The notes below the pieces were generated by a model. That model searched no databases. It was not told the DNA's origin and worked only from the letters and a program-made list of their open reading frames with translations. Positions 29,080 through 38,203 of a stretch of DNA of 64,000 nt are shown here, piece by piece (the stretch's first letter is position 1; each line of letters begins with the position of its first letter). Both the position numbers and the translations under genes were made by a program. The DNA is from Thermopetrobacter sp. TC1 (GTDB lineage: Bacteria; Pseudomonadota; Alphaproteobacteria; Rhizobiales; Aestuariivirgaceae). The stretch lies in the NCBI RefSeq assembly GCF_000746275.1, contig NZ_KN050828.1, forward strand, positions 824,001 to 888,000, given 5' to 3'.

Positions 29080-30203
29080 CGCAAACACCCCTCATGAAGG
29101 ATGGCGAGGATGATGCCGTGCTGCGCATGCGCTCGGCCCTGTTGATGGCGATTCCCAATCCGCTCATTGCCATCGATGCCGAAAATACCATTCTCTTCGT
29201 CAATGCGGCGGCGGAGAATTTCTTTCAGGCCTCCGCGCGCACGCTGCGCAAGTATGGGCTTGAGAGCATCATCCCCTTCACCTCGCCGCTGTTTGAGTTG
29301 ATCGAATCGGTGCGGCGCACGGGCGCGACCATCAATGAATACGAGGTGAGCATCGGCACGCCGCGCACGGGCGGTGAGCGCGCGGTGGACCTGCAGGCGG
29401 GGATCGTGCCGGAGCTTCCTGGCGTGGTGGTGCTGCAGATCTGGCCGCGGTCCATGGCGCAGAAGATCGACCGGCAGCTCACCTATCGCGGCGCGGCGCG
29501 CACCGTTTCCGGCATGGCCGCCATGCTGGCGCATGAAATCAAGAATCCGCTCTCCGGCATTCGCGGAGCGGCGCAGCTGCTGGAGCCCTCGCTGCCGGAA
29601 GAGGATCGGGCGCTCACCCAGCTCATCTGCGCGGAAGCCGACAGGATCCGCAATCTCGTTGATCAGATGGAGGTGTTCACCGACGAGCGCCCCCTGCAGC
29701 GGGAGGCGGTGAACATCCACACGGTGCTCGATCATGTCAAGAAACTGGCGGAAAGCGGCTTTGCGGCGGGCATTCCCATTCAGGAATACTATGATCCCTC
29801 ACTGCCGCCGGTGCTGGGCAACCGGGATCAGCTCATCCAGGTGTTTCTCAATCTTGTGAAGAACGCGGCAGAAGCAGTGCGCGCGGATGATCGTCCGGGC
29901 GGGCACATCGATCTCACCACGGCCTTTCGCCCCGGTGTGCGCATCGCCGTGCCCGGCTCGCGGCAGAAGGTCTCGCTGCCGCTGGAAGTGAAGGTGCGCA
30001 ATACGGGGCGGCCGGTGCCGGATGAAATCCGGCCGCACATCTTCGATCCCTTCGTGACCACCAAGCCCTCCAGCAAGGGGCTGGGGCTGGCGCTGGTGGC
30101 CAAGATCGTGCGTGATCATGGCGGGGTGGTGGAGTTCACGTCCGATGAACGCTTCACCACGTTTCGGGTTCTGCTGCCCATCTATGATGAGGATGCGGCC
30201 TGA
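29076..30203 (+). CDS. ntrB: Nitrogen-regulation sensor kinase NtrB
   Basis: A 375-residue soluble histidine kinase. It has a PAS-like domain (about 20-125), a dimerisation domain with His153 in [15 protein letters not shown], and an ATPase domain with [10 protein letters not shown] (N box) and [11 protein letters not shown] (G2 box). It has no membrane segment, as expected for NtrB, which is controlled by PII. It phosphorylates NtrC, encoded 88 bases downstream. Confidence 0.96.
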   Translation: MTQTPLMKDGEDDAVLRMRSALLMAIPNPLIAIDAENTILFVNAAAENFFQASARTLRKYGLESIIPFTSPLFELIESVRRTGATINEYEVSIGTPRTGGERAVDLQAGIVPELPGVVVLQIWPRSMAQKIDRQLTYRGAARTVSGMAAMLAHEIKNPLSGIRGAAQLLEPSLPEEDRALTQLICAEADRIRNLVDQMEVFTDERPLQREAVNIHTVLDHVKKLAESGFAAGIPIQEYYDPSLPPVLGNRDQLIQVFLNLVKNAAEAVRADDRPGGHIDLTTAFRPGVRIAVPGSRQKVSLPLEVKVRNTGRPVPDEIRPHIFDPFVTTKPSSKGLGLALVAKIVRDHGGVVEFTSDERFTTFRVLLPIYDEDAA

Positions 30204-30291
30204 ATGATCTGGCGCGGTGCGCCGTTTGTCCGAACGGGCCGGTGTGGGCCGGGATGATGGACTGACTGAACGGATCAGGGCGAAAACGGAC

Positions 30292-31770
30292 ATGGCTCAG
30301 AACACGATCCTGGTTGTGGATGACGATGCCGCGGTGCGCACCGTCTTGACGCGGGCGCTCACACGGGCGGGCTATCACGTGAGCACGGGCTCCAACGCCG
30401 CGGCCATGTGGGAGATGGTGGCCGCAGGCGAGGGGGATGTTCTGATCACCGATGTGGTTCTGCCTGATGAGAATGCCTTTGAGCTCATTCCCCGCATCAA
30501 GCAGCGGCGGCCGGATCTGCCCATCATCGTGATGAGCGCGCAGAACACGATCATGACGGCGATCACCGCGGCGGAGAAGGGGGCCTTCGAATATCTGCCC
30601 AAGCCCTTCGATCTCAACGAGATGCTGGGCGTGGTGCGCCGGGCGCTGGAACAGGCCGCCTCAGCCGCGCAGCGCAATTTACCCGGCGGGGCGCCGGCGG
30701 CGGAAGACCTGCCCATCATCGGCCGTTCCCGGGCCATGCAGGAGATTTATCGCATCATCGCCCGCATGACCCAGACGGACCTGACGGTGATGATCTATGG
30801 CGAATCCGGCACCGGCAAGGAGCTGGTCGCGCGCGTGTTGCACGATTTCGGGCGCCGGCGGCGCGGGCCGTTCGTGGCGCTCAACATGGCGGCGATCCCG
30901 CGGGAGCTGATCGAATCGGAGCTGTTCGGCCATGAAAAGGGCGCCTTTACCGGCGCCACCACGCGCAAGGCCGGGCGCTTCGAACAGGCGCGCGGCGGCA
31001 CGCTGTTTCTGGACGAGATCGGGGATATGCCCATGGAGGCGCAGACGCGCCTGCTGCGCGTGCTGCAGGAAGGGGAATTCACCACCGTGGGCGGCACAAC
31101 GCCGATCAAGGCCGATGTGCGCATCATCGCCGCCACGCACCGCAATCTCAAGCAGATGATCGCCGCCGGCCAGTTCCGCGAGGATCTCTATTTCCGCCTG
31201 AATGTCGTGCCCATTCGTCTGCCGCCGTTGCGCGAACGGCTGGACGACATACCGGATCTGGTCAACCATTTCCTCATGCAGGCGGTGGAGGAGGGGCTCT
31301 CGCCCAAGCGCTTCAGCCCGGAGGCGATCGAGGTGCTCAAGCAGCATCGCTGGCCGGGCAACGTGCGCGAGCTGGAAAATCTGGTGCGCCGAATTGTTGC
31401 CATCTATTCCGAAGAGGAGATCGGGCCGGATATCATCCGCGCGGAACTGGCCGAGATGTCGCGCGGGGCGGCGCCGGGGCTGAGCGAGGTCTCCGCCGGC
31501 GCGTCGCTTTCGGAGCTGGTGGAAGGCTGGCTGCAGAACTATTTCGCCCAGCACGGGGAGGAGCTGCCGCCGCCCGGGCTTTACGACCGGGTGATCCGCG
31601 AGGTGGAGGCGCCGCTGATTTCCGCAGCCCTGGCAGCGACCGGCGGCAACCAGCTGCGGGCGGCGGAACTTCTGGGCATCAATCGCAATACCTTGCGCAC
31701 CCGCATCCGCGATTTGGGGCTGACGGTCATGCGCACCGGCCGCCTGCGCCGCCGCACTGCACGGGAATGA
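30292..31770 (+). CDS. ntrC: Nitrogen-regulation response regulator NtrC
   Basis: A 492-residue sigma54 activator. Receiver domain 1-120 with phospho-acceptor Asp54 in [13 protein letters not shown]+ domain with [12 protein letters not shown] (Walker A), GAFTGA (sigma54 contact loop) and [12 protein letters not shown] (Walker B); C-terminal Fis-type helix-turn-helix ending near [17 protein letters not shown] 30292 gives the standard [12 protein letters not shown] start. It would activate nitrogen-scavenging genes under low nitrogen. No ntrYX pair follows. Confidence 0.97.
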   Translation: MAQNTILVVDDDAAVRTVLTRALTRAGYHVSTGSNAAAMWEMVAAGEGDVLITDVVLPDENAFELIPRIKQRRPDLPIIVMSAQNTIMTAITAAEKGAFEYLPKPFDLNEMLGVVRRALEQAASAAQRNLPGGAPAAEDLPIIGRSRAMQEIYRIIARMTQTDLTVMIYGESGTGKELVARVLHDFGRRRRGPFVALNMAAIPRELIESELFGHEKGAFTGATTRKAGRFEQARGGTLFLDEIGDMPMEAQTRLLRVLQEGEFTTVGGTTPIKADVRIIAATHRNLKQMIAAGQFREDLYFRLNVVPIRLPPLRERLDDIPDLVNHFLMQAVEEGLSPKRFSPEAIEVLKQHRWPGNVRELENLVRRIVAIYSEEEIGPDIIRAELAEMSRGAAPGLSEVSAGASLSELVEGWLQNYFAQHGEELPPPGLYDRVIREVEAPLISAALAATGGNQLRAAELLGINRNTLRTRIRDLGLTVMRTGRLRRRTARE

Positions 31771-31842
31771 CCCGGGCAGATTGCAGGGCTGAATTCAGGA
31801 AGCGCAATGTTGCCACCAAATCGGCCGAGGAAAAGAGATTTT

Positions 31843-31883
31843 CCATGAGTTAGGGATTGGTTGTTTAACTCATTGATAAATCA
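31843..31883 (+). repeat. Dispersed repeat of about 40 bases, copy 2
   Basis: It shares the invariant TTTAACTCATTGATAAA core and similar flanks with 2584-2623 (opposite strand). In this copy ATGAGTTA (31845-31852) and TAACTCAT (31866-31873) can also pair as an 8-bp stem. Confidence 0.6.
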
Positions 31884-31899
31884 AAAATTGGAAGAAATG

Positions 31900-32043
31900 C
31901 CGGAACGGGATTTTATCCCGTTCCGGAACGCTTTGGCGGGGTATGTTACCCCGCCATTCATGCTTTAGGCGGGTTTGAAAAACCCGCCGAAACGTTGGGT
32001 AAGGATATAAAATATCCTTCCGGCGGTAGAAAATGCCCGCTGG
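31900..32043. repeat. Row of consecutive perfect hairpins between ntrC and the Y-family polymerase gene
   Basis: Stem 1: 31900-31910 with 31916-31926 (11 bp, loop TTTTA). Stem 2: 31934-31943 with 31947-31956 (10 bp, loop TGT). Stem 3: 31968-31976 with 31980-31988 (9 bp, loop GAA). Stem 4: 32001-32008 with 32012-32019 (8 bp, loop AAA). A fifth, imperfect stem spans 32020-32043. The stems differ in sequence but share a design of 8-11 bp with 3-5 base loops. The two flanking genes converge here, so bidirectional termination is one possible role, but four in a row is more than termination needs. Confidence 0.75.
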
Positions 32044-32070
32044 CATCGCCGTCTTTTATGAGTCCACGCC

Positions 32071-33408
32071 CTAGGCGAAATCTTCCGGTGCGGGAATGCG
32101 GCCGAAGGCGATCTTGGCGCCGAGATACTTGAGGTCCAGGTGCTTGAGGGCGGCGGGTTCCACCGTGCGGCCGCCGAAACGGCGATTGAGGCGGTCGATC
32201 TCCGCCCAGAGGCGCTCGCGTTCCTCCCGGCGGGTTTCGCGATCGGCGAAAAGGTCCAGCTGCCGGGCGTTCTCCGGTTGCAGCTCATGCAGGTAGACAT
32301 AGACGTTGCGCAGGCGGGGATTGCGGCGTGAGCGCGCCTGCTTTTCCAGTTGGGCCCAGGCTCTTTCCAGAGCGCGCAGGAAAACGAAGCTGTCAGCCGA
32401 AGGGAGAAAACGCACGGTGAGGGCAAGGCCGCCGTCATCGCTGCGCATGCGCAAGGAGGAAGAGGATGCGGCGCGCAGGAAGGCGGGGCGTGATGCTGTC
32501 GGTTCGCGCACAAGCCAGCTGACGGTGAGGGTGAGGGCGGCGGCGGTCATTTCGACGCGGCGCAGGCGCGCGGCCGCCTTCAGGAGCAGGGCGCAGGCCA
32601 CCGGCCAGGCCGCGGTGGGCGTGCGGTGTTCCGGTGCGAGAACGCGCCCGTGGCCGAGGCTGCGCGGCGGGCCCGGCGGTGGCGGATCCACGTCTTCGCC
32701 ATGCAAGGCGCGAATGAAGCGCTCACCGGTGACGTTGCCCCAGATGGCGCGGGCCTGCTTCGGTGCGAGACGCCACAGGCCGATGACATCGCGAATGCCG
32801 GCGGCGGCCAGCCGCCGCGCGATGCCACCGGAGATGCCGGGGATTTCCTCCAGCGGCAAATGGGCGATGGCCTCAGGCAGATCAGCGCGGGTGAGCACAC
32901 GCAGGCCGTCCGGCTTGTCCATTTCCGCGGCGAGCTTAGCCAGAAGCCGCGATGGGGCCAGGCCGATGGAACAGGTGAGTGCGCCGCCCACGCGCGTGGC
33001 GATGCCCCGCTTGATGCCTTGCGCCAGCAGGCGCGCCGTTTCCGGCACCTGCTGGGAGCGGCCGAGGCGGGCGGAAAGCTCGTCGATGGAATGCACCAGG
33101 TCTATGGGCAGGTGGCGCTCGATCTCCGCCACCAGGCGATGATGCCAATGGACATAAACCTCATGGCGGGCAGGCACAACGGCCACATCCGGACAGAGGC
33201 GCCGCGCTTCCTCAACGCGCATGCCGCGGCGGATGCCCAGTCGCTTGGCCTCGCGCGAAACGGCAATGGCGCCGGTGGCCTCGGTATCCTCCAGCGGCAC
33301 CACGATCAGGGGGCGGCCGCGGGTTTCCGGCCGCTCCTGCTGTTCCACCGAGGCGAAGTAGCTGTCGAAATCCAGAAACAGCCAGCGAACCTCCCCGTCC
33401 TCGTGCAT
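32071..33408 (-). CDS. dinB: Y-family DNA polymerase (DinB/Pol IV-like)
   Basis: A 445-residue translesion polymerase. Catalytic residues are present: FLDFDSYFASVEQQ (Asp in motif I) and DLVHSIDELS (SIDE motif with Asp-Glu). The CSIGLAPSRLLAKLAAEMDKPDGL finger segment, the helix-hairpin-helix region (LEEIPGISGGIARRL) and the C-terminal little-finger domain follow. It is somewhat long, with an Arg/Glu-rich C-terminal tail after residue 380. Active-site acids argue against the inactive ImuB type. The promoter carries an SOS-like direct repeat. It lies alone, without imuA or dnaE2. Confidence 0.88.
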   Translation of the reverse strand: MHEDGEVRWLFLDFDSYFASVEQQERPETRGRPLIVVPLEDTEATGAIAVSREAKRLGIRRGMRVEEARRLCPDVAVVPARHEVYVHWHHRLVAEIERHLPIDLVHSIDELSARLGRSQQVPETARLLAQGIKRGIATRVGGALTCSIGLAPSRLLAKLAAEMDKPDGLRVLTRADLPEAIAHLPLEEIPGISGGIARRLAAAGIRDVIGLWRLAPKQARAIWGNVTGERFIRALHGEDVDPPPPGPPRSLGHGRVLAPEHRTPTAAWPVACALLLKAAARLRRVEMTAAALTLTVSWLVREPTASRPAFLRAASSSSLRMRSDDGGLALTVRFLPSADSFVFLRALERAWAQLEKQARSRRNPRLRNVYVYLHELQPENARQLDLFADRETRREERERLWAEIDRLNRRFGGRTVEPAALKHLDLKYLGAKIAFGRIPAPEDFA

Positions 33409-33456
33409 GATACTCCCCTCAAGGACCTCATGTTCTCATGGGATGGGGAGAGTATA

Positions 33457-33471
33457 GAACAAAACATGAAT
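33457..33471 (-). promoter_or_regulatory. SOS (LexA) box in the dinB promoter
   Basis: The minus strand reads ATTC-N7-GTTC, seven of eight fixed positions of the alphaproteobacterial LexA box GTTC-N7-GTTC. It lies inside the 17-base spacer between TTGCGT (-35) and TATACT (-10), where LexA would block RNA polymerase. Confidence 0.6.
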
Positions 33472-33541
33472 ATACGCAAAACATATGGTGGTGTGGGAAA
33501 ATGAGAAGCGAGGGGACGAGCGTAGCATCGGTCACAAGAGA

Positions 33542-33572
33542 GGGGCGGACGCGCGTTTTTTGCGTCCGCCCC
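33542..33572 (-). terminator. Hairpin downstream of the MarR-family gene
   Basis: A perfect 11-bp stem (GGGGCGGACGC with GCGTCCGCCCC) with a 9-base loop. It has no following T run, so it may be a weak or factor-assisted terminator for the MarR-family gene. Confidence 0.5.
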
Positions 33573-33705
33573 CTGCCGTGGCGTCCTGTCCGTGCCCTTT
33601 TGCGGTCTTGTCAGTCAGTCACCGGGGCTTCGGACATGGTCTGACGCCTCCCTGTATCATTCCTCTGTGCTCTTTCGTCTCCCTCACGGGCACGCCCTTT
33701 CGCCT

Positions 33706-34221
33706 TTACAGCCGATAGAGGATCTGATCGGTCCAGAAGCGTTCCAGACGCGCCAGCGCCTTGTTAAGGCGGTCGAACTCCTCTTCGGTCATGCCCAGCA
33801 CGTCGCGGATGGACTTCAGCTGCCGGTCGTAGAGGGCATCGATGCGCCGGCGCACCTCCTGCCCCTTCTCCGTGAGGCGCACGCGCACGGCGCGCTTGTC
33901 AGCACGGGAGCGCTTCTGTTCGACATAGCCGGCCTCGACCAGCTTCTTGAGATTGTAGGAGACATTGGAGCCCTGATAATAGCCGCGGGTCTTCAGCTCG
34001 CCGGCGGTGAGCTCCTCATCGCCGATGTTGTAGATCAGCAAAGCCTGCACGGGATTGAGCTCACGCTCGCCGTGGCGCTCGAATTCGTCCTTGACCACAT
34101 CCAGCAACCGGCGATGCACACGCTCGATCAGATTCAGGGCTTCCAGATAGCGGGACTTGACCGGCTGCAGATCATCCGCAGGTTTTTCCACCTGCGCTGC
34201 CATGTTCATTCTGACGTTCAT
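33706..34221 (-). CDS. MarR-family regulator, LdtR-like
   Basis: A 171-residue winged-helix repressor. From memory, the LNPVQALLIYNIGDEELTAG and NVSYNLKKLVEAGYV segments closely resemble LdtR of Rhizobiales and Liberibacter, which controls an L,D-transpeptidase and osmotic tolerance. The DNA-reading helix is around GYYQGSNVSYNLKKL. No L,D-transpeptidase gene is in the window, so its targets lie elsewhere. An in-frame ATG at residue 6 is an alternative start. Confidence 0.82.
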   Translation of the reverse strand: MNVRMNMAAQVEKPADDLQPVKSRYLEALNLIERVHRRLLDVVKDEFERHGERELNPVQALLIYNIGDEELTAGELKTRGYYQGSNVSYNLKKLVEAGYVEQKRSRADKRAVRVRLTEKGQEVRRRIDALYDRQLKSIRDVLGMTEEEFDRLNKALARLERFWTDQILYRL

Positions 34222-34529
34222 CTTGACACCTGCCCATTTCGTTTGACGCCTTCACATTCTTTTTCTTTGCGGGGCGGCGGATGTCTTTTGTTTCTCCTCC
34301 GCCTGCCCCTGATGGTTCCTGATCCTATGGGCGGCGTGTTAAAAAGCGCTCAAAAGACAAAGTAAATTTGCCATTTATTTTTGCGGGGGCGCTTGCCGGT
34401 TGTTAACGCTGTTGCGGCAAGGGATGAGGAAGCCGGATATCCGGCGGGCGGCAAGACGCCTTGCCAGAAAAGGCACCGGGCGCATAAGGAGAAGGCAGTC
34501 GTTTTGGCCAGCAACGGACAAATCGGATC
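34222..34529. other. Divergent intergenic region with a GC palindrome
   Basis: It holds the promoters of the MarR-family gene and of sfsA. Near 34340-34385 an AT-rich stretch could carry the minus-strand promoter but the match is poor. GCCGGATATCCGGC at 34432-34445 is a perfect 14-base palindrome upstream of sfsA and may be an operator. Nothing else was identified. Confidence 0.4.
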
Positions 34530-35255
34530 ATGAAACTGCCGAAGCCCATGGTGCCCGGGCGGCTCGTGCGCCGCTACAAGCGTTTTCTCGCCGATGTCAT
34601 CCTGGAGGATACGGGCGAGCAGGTCACGGCCTCCACGCCGAATACCGGCTCCATGATGGGGCTTCTGGATGCGGGCAATCGCGTCTGGCTTTCCGTTTCC
34701 GATGATCCGAGGCGGAAATACCGCTATCGCTGGGAGCTGGTGGAAGTGGCGGGGCCGGCGGGGCATGCCCTGGTTGGTCTCAACACATCCCTGCCCAACG
34801 CACTGGCGGCAGAGGCGATTAAAGCCGGCATCGTGCCTTCCATTCCGGCGGATGGCGAAATCCGCTGCGAGGTGCGGTATGGCGAGGAGAATTCCCGCAT
34901 CGATCTCCTCGTTCAGCCGAAGGAGGCGCCGCCAATTTATATAGAGGTGAAGAATGTCACGTTGTCGCGCCGCCCCGGTCTTGCGGAGTTTCCCGATGCG
35001 GTGACAGCGCGGGGGGCGAAGCATTTGCGCGAGCTGGAACGGATCGCCAGGGCGGGTAAGGCGCGCGCCATGATGATCTACATGGTGCAGCGCACCGATG
35101 CAGAAGCCTGCGCTCTGGCGGCGGACATCGATCCCGCTTATATGGAAGCCTGGAAACGGGCGACTGCGGCCGGCATGGAGACGGTCTGTCTCGCCTGCTG
35201 CATCGACCCCGGCCAGATCGTTGCCAACAGGGTCATACCACTGGAGCATTCATGA
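34530..35255 (+). CDS. sfsA: SfsA family DNA-binding/nuclease-fold protein
   Basis: A 241-residue protein. The OB-like N-terminus (LVRRYKRFLADVILEDG-type) and STPNTGSMMGLL are SfsA hallmarks. A PD-(D/E)XK-like core is seen in SRIDLLVQ and YIEVKNVTL. SfsA was named for maltose-gene stimulation; its true role is unclear. The map start codon overlaps its stop by four bases, so the two are co-translated. Confidence 0.93.
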   Translation: MKLPKPMVPGRLVRRYKRFLADVILEDTGEQVTASTPNTGSMMGLLDAGNRVWLSVSDDPRRKYRYRWELVEVAGPAGHALVGLNTSLPNALAAEAIKAGIVPSIPADGEIRCEVRYGEENSRIDLLVQPKEAPPIYIEVKNVTLSRRPGLAEFPDAVTARGAKHLRELERIARAGKARAMMIYMVQRTDAEACALAADIDPAYMEAWKRATAAGMETVCLACCIDPGQIVANRVIPLEHS

Positions 35256-36091
35256 ACAGAGCACGCTACATCGCCGGGGAGAGCGCGCCACTTGCCAATA
35301 CCGGCCAGATCAAGCTGTGGGGCGAGGAAGCCTTCGAGGGCATGCGCCGCGCCGGGCGCCTGGCCGCGGAGACGCTGGACATGCTGGTGGAACACGTGCG
35401 CCCCGGTGTGAGCACGGAGGAGCTGGACAGGCTGGCGCACGAATTCATCGTCGATCATGGCGGTGTGCCGGCGCCGTTGTATTACCGCGGCTTTCCCAAG
35501 AGCATCTGCACCTCGGTCAACCATGTGGTCTGTCACGGCATCCCTGGGGAAAAGCGCCTGAAGGAAGGCGACATCGTCAATATCGACGTCACCGTCATTC
35601 TCGACGGCTGGCACGGCGATTCCTCGCGCATGTATCCGGTGGGTGCCATTTCGCGCAAGGCGCAGCGGCTTATCGATGTCACCTATGAAGCGATGATGCG
35701 CGGGATTGCCGCGGCGCGCCCGGGCGCGACCACCGGCGACATCGGCCACGCCATCCAGACCTATGCTGAGGAAAACCGCTGTTCGGTGGTTCGGGACTTC
35801 TGCGGACATGGCCTGGGGCAGCTGTTTCATGACGCGCCCAACATCCTGCACTATGGCCGGCCCGGCACCGGATATGAACTGAAGCCCGGCATGTTCTTCA
35901 CCATCGAGCCGATGCTCAATCTCGGCCGCCCGCAGGTGAAGATCCTCAAGGATGGCTGGACGGCCGTCACCCGCGATCGCTCCCTCTCCGCGCAGTTCGA
36001 GCACACCATCGGCATCACGGAGGACGGCTGCGAGATCTTCACGCTCTCCCCGAAGGGATTGCATCGCCCGCCCTATGTGCCCGAATCTTGA
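35252..36091 (+). CDS. map: Methionine aminopeptidase type I
   Basis: A 279-residue enzyme that removes the initiator methionine. Metal ligands are in VNIDVTVILDGWHGDSS (two Asp), the His in GHGLGQLFHDAP, and the Glu residues in FTIEPM and QFEHTI. The length and the absence of an N-terminal zinc finger are typical of alphaproteobacterial type Ia. It overlaps sfsA by four bases, a common pairing in this class. Confidence 0.97.
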   Translation: MNRARYIAGESAPLANTGQIKLWGEEAFEGMRRAGRLAAETLDMLVEHVRPGVSTEELDRLAHEFIVDHGGVPAPLYYRGFPKSICTSVNHVVCHGIPGEKRLKEGDIVNIDVTVILDGWHGDSSRMYPVGAISRKAQRLIDVTYEAMMRGIAAARPGATTGDIGHAIQTYAEENRCSVVRDFCGHGLGQLFHDAPNILHYGRPGTGYELKPGMFFTIEPMLNLGRPQVKILKDGWTAVTRDRSLSAQFEHTIGITEDGCEIFTLSPKGLHRPPYVPES

Positions 36092-36198
36092 GCGGATGGT
36101 CATGCAAACGGGCTTGCCGGGCATGAAGGCTTGTGTGCAGCCCCGGGGCGGCATGATGTTTTTCTTGAAGGGGAGCGGTTGAGAACGAAGGGGCAGGC

Positions 36199-38106
36199 AT
36201 GAGCAGACGCGCTTCCACCACGGCCCTGCCGGAGGATGCCCGCCGCAAGGTTGGCTTTTCCCAGCTGAAGACGCTGAAGGAACTGGCGCCCTATCTGTGG
36301 CCGCCGGGGCGGTGGGATGTGCGCATGCGCGTCATTCTGGCGCTGGCCTCGCTGATGCTGGCCAAGGTGATCACCGTGCTTGTGCCCTTCGCCTACAAAT
36401 ACGCCGTGGATGCCTTGACCCACGGCGGCAAGGAGCGCGCCAGCCTGTGGGCGGTGCCGGTGTTTCTGGTCATCGCCTATGGCGTGGGGCGCATTCTCAT
36501 GGTGGGCTTCACGCAGCTGCGCGACTGGCTGTTTGCCGAAGTCTCGCAAGGGGCGGTGCGGCGCATCGCCGATATCGCATTCAGGCATCTGCACAGGTTA
36601 AGCCTGCGGTTTCACCTTGAACGGCATACCGGCGCGCTCTCCCGGGTGATCGAACGCGGCACGCGCGGTATCGAGGTCATCCTGCGGTTTGCCCTGTTCA
36701 GTTCCTTTCCGACGGCGCTGGAAATCCTGCTGGTGCTGGCGGTGATGCTGCAGCGTTTTGACTGGCGCTATGCGCTTGTGGTGCTGATCACGATTACGGC
36801 CTATGTGGCCTTCACCTATTCGGTGACGGAATGGCGCACACGCATCCGCCGAGAAATGAACGCCGCCGATCAGGAAGCCTCCGGCAAGGCGGTGGATTCC
36901 CTGCTCAATTACGAAACGGTCAAATATTTCAACAACGAGGAGCACGAGGCCAGGCGCCATGATGCGGCCATGGCCCGCTATGAGAAGATGGCGGTGACCA
37001 CTTCCAAATCCCTGGCCTTTCTCAACTTCGGTCAGGCCTTCATCTTTTCGCTGGGGCTGACCGCTCTGATGATCCTAGCGGCGAAGGATGTGGAGGCAGG
37101 GCGGGCGAGCGTGGGCGATTTCGTCATGGTCAACGCCCTGCTGATTCAGCTCTCGATCCCGCTGAACTTCCTGGGGTCTGTCTATCGCGAGATCAAGCAG
37201 GGGCTCATCGACATCGAGGCCATGTTCGAGCTTCTGCACCAGCCGCCGGAGATCGTTGATCGCCCGGGGGCGCCGGACCTTGAAGTGACCGCGGGAGAAG
37301 TGCGTTTCGAGGATGTGCACTTTTCCTATGATCCGGAGCGGGAGATTCTCAAGGGCGTCAGTTTCGTGGTGCCGCCGGGCAAGAAGGTGGCCCTGGTCGG
37401 CCCTTCCGGCGCAGGCAAGAGCACCATTTCGCGCCTTCTGTTCCGTTTCTACGATCCGACGAAAGGGCGCATCCTGATCGATGGGCAGGACATCCGCGAG
37501 GTGACCCAGGCCTCGGTGCGGCGGGCAATCGGGATTGTGCCGCAGGATACGGTGCTGTTCAACGACACCATCGGCTACAACATCCGCTATGGCCGCATCG
37601 ATGCCAGCGACGAGGACATGATCGAGGCGGCCAAGGCCGCACAGATCCATGACTTCGTCATGAGTCTGCCGAAGAAATACGACACGCTGGTGGGTGAACG
37701 GGGGCTGAAACTCTCCGGTGGCGAAAAGCAGCGGGTGGCGATTGCACGCACGATCCTGAAGGATCCGCCCATCCTCGTGCTCGATGAGGCAACCTCGGCG
37801 CTCGACACCATGACGGAGCGCGAGATCCAAAGAGAGTTGAATCTTGTCTCGGAAAATCGCAGTACTCTGGTCATCGCGCACAGGTTGTCCACTATCGCCG
37901 ATGCTGATGAAATTCTGGTGCTGGTGGACGGGCGTATCGTTGAGCGCGGCACGCATGCCGCCCTTCTTGAAAAGGGCGGTGTTTATGCCCGCATGTGGCG
38001 GCGCCAGCAGGAAGCCGATGCCGCTCGTGAAAAGCTGCGCGAGGTGGCCGAGGAAAACGGTCTGATCACCAACATGGATGGTGGTGGGCAGAGCCGGAAA
38101 ATTTGA
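36199..38106 (+). CDS. Atm1/ABCB7-type ABC exporter
   Basis: A 635-residue half-transporter with membrane domain then ATPase. Six helices lie between about residues 40 and 330. The NETVKYFNNEEHEARRYD-like segment (here YETVKYFNNEEHEARRHD) is the Atm1/HMT1 signature. The ATPase has GPSGAGKSTISRLL (Walker A), LSGGEKQRVAIART (signature) and ILVLDEATSALD (Walker B). Alphaproteobacterial homologues export glutathione-linked sulfur or metal conjugates. It dimerises in the inner membrane. Confidence 0.93.
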   Translation: MSRRASTTALPEDARRKVGFSQLKTLKELAPYLWPPGRWDVRMRVILALASLMLAKVITVLVPFAYKYAVDALTHGGKERASLWAVPVFLVIAYGVGRILMVGFTQLRDWLFAEVSQGAVRRIADIAFRHLHRLSLRFHLERHTGALSRVIERGTRGIEVILRFALFSSFPTALEILLVLAVMLQRFDWRYALVVLITITAYVAFTYSVTEWRTRIRREMNAADQEASGKAVDSLLNYETVKYFNNEEHEARRHDAAMARYEKMAVTTSKSLAFLNFGQAFIFSLGLTALMILAAKDVEAGRASVGDFVMVNALLIQLSIPLNFLGSVYREIKQGLIDIEAMFELLHQPPEIVDRPGAPDLEVTAGEVRFEDVHFSYDPEREILKGVSFVVPPGKKVALVGPSGAGKSTISRLLFRFYDPTKGRILIDGQDIREVTQASVRRAIGIVPQDTVLFNDTIGYNIRYGRIDASDEDMIEAAKAAQIHDFVMSLPKKYDTLVGERGLKLSGGEKQRVAIARTILKDPPILVLDEATSALDTMTEREIQRELNLVSENRSTLVIAHRLSTIADADEILVLVDGRIVERGTHAALLEKGGVYARMWRRQQEADAAREKLREVAEENGLITNMDGGGQSRKI

Positions 38107-38203
38107 AAGGCGAATCGATGCAGGGCCGGAAAGGGTGGCCCGCGGCGCGATGCCTGGCTTCCTTGGCTATGGGGGAAAGAGGCAAGAGAGGCCTTGATCG
38201 ATC

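Noticed and set aside
31771-32070. CRISPR-like array
   Set aside because: The stems differ in sequence and there are no equal spacers or repeated units.
33592-34365. A 257-codon plus-strand frame
   Set aside because: Antisense to the MarR-family gene, which has a clear winged-helix domain.
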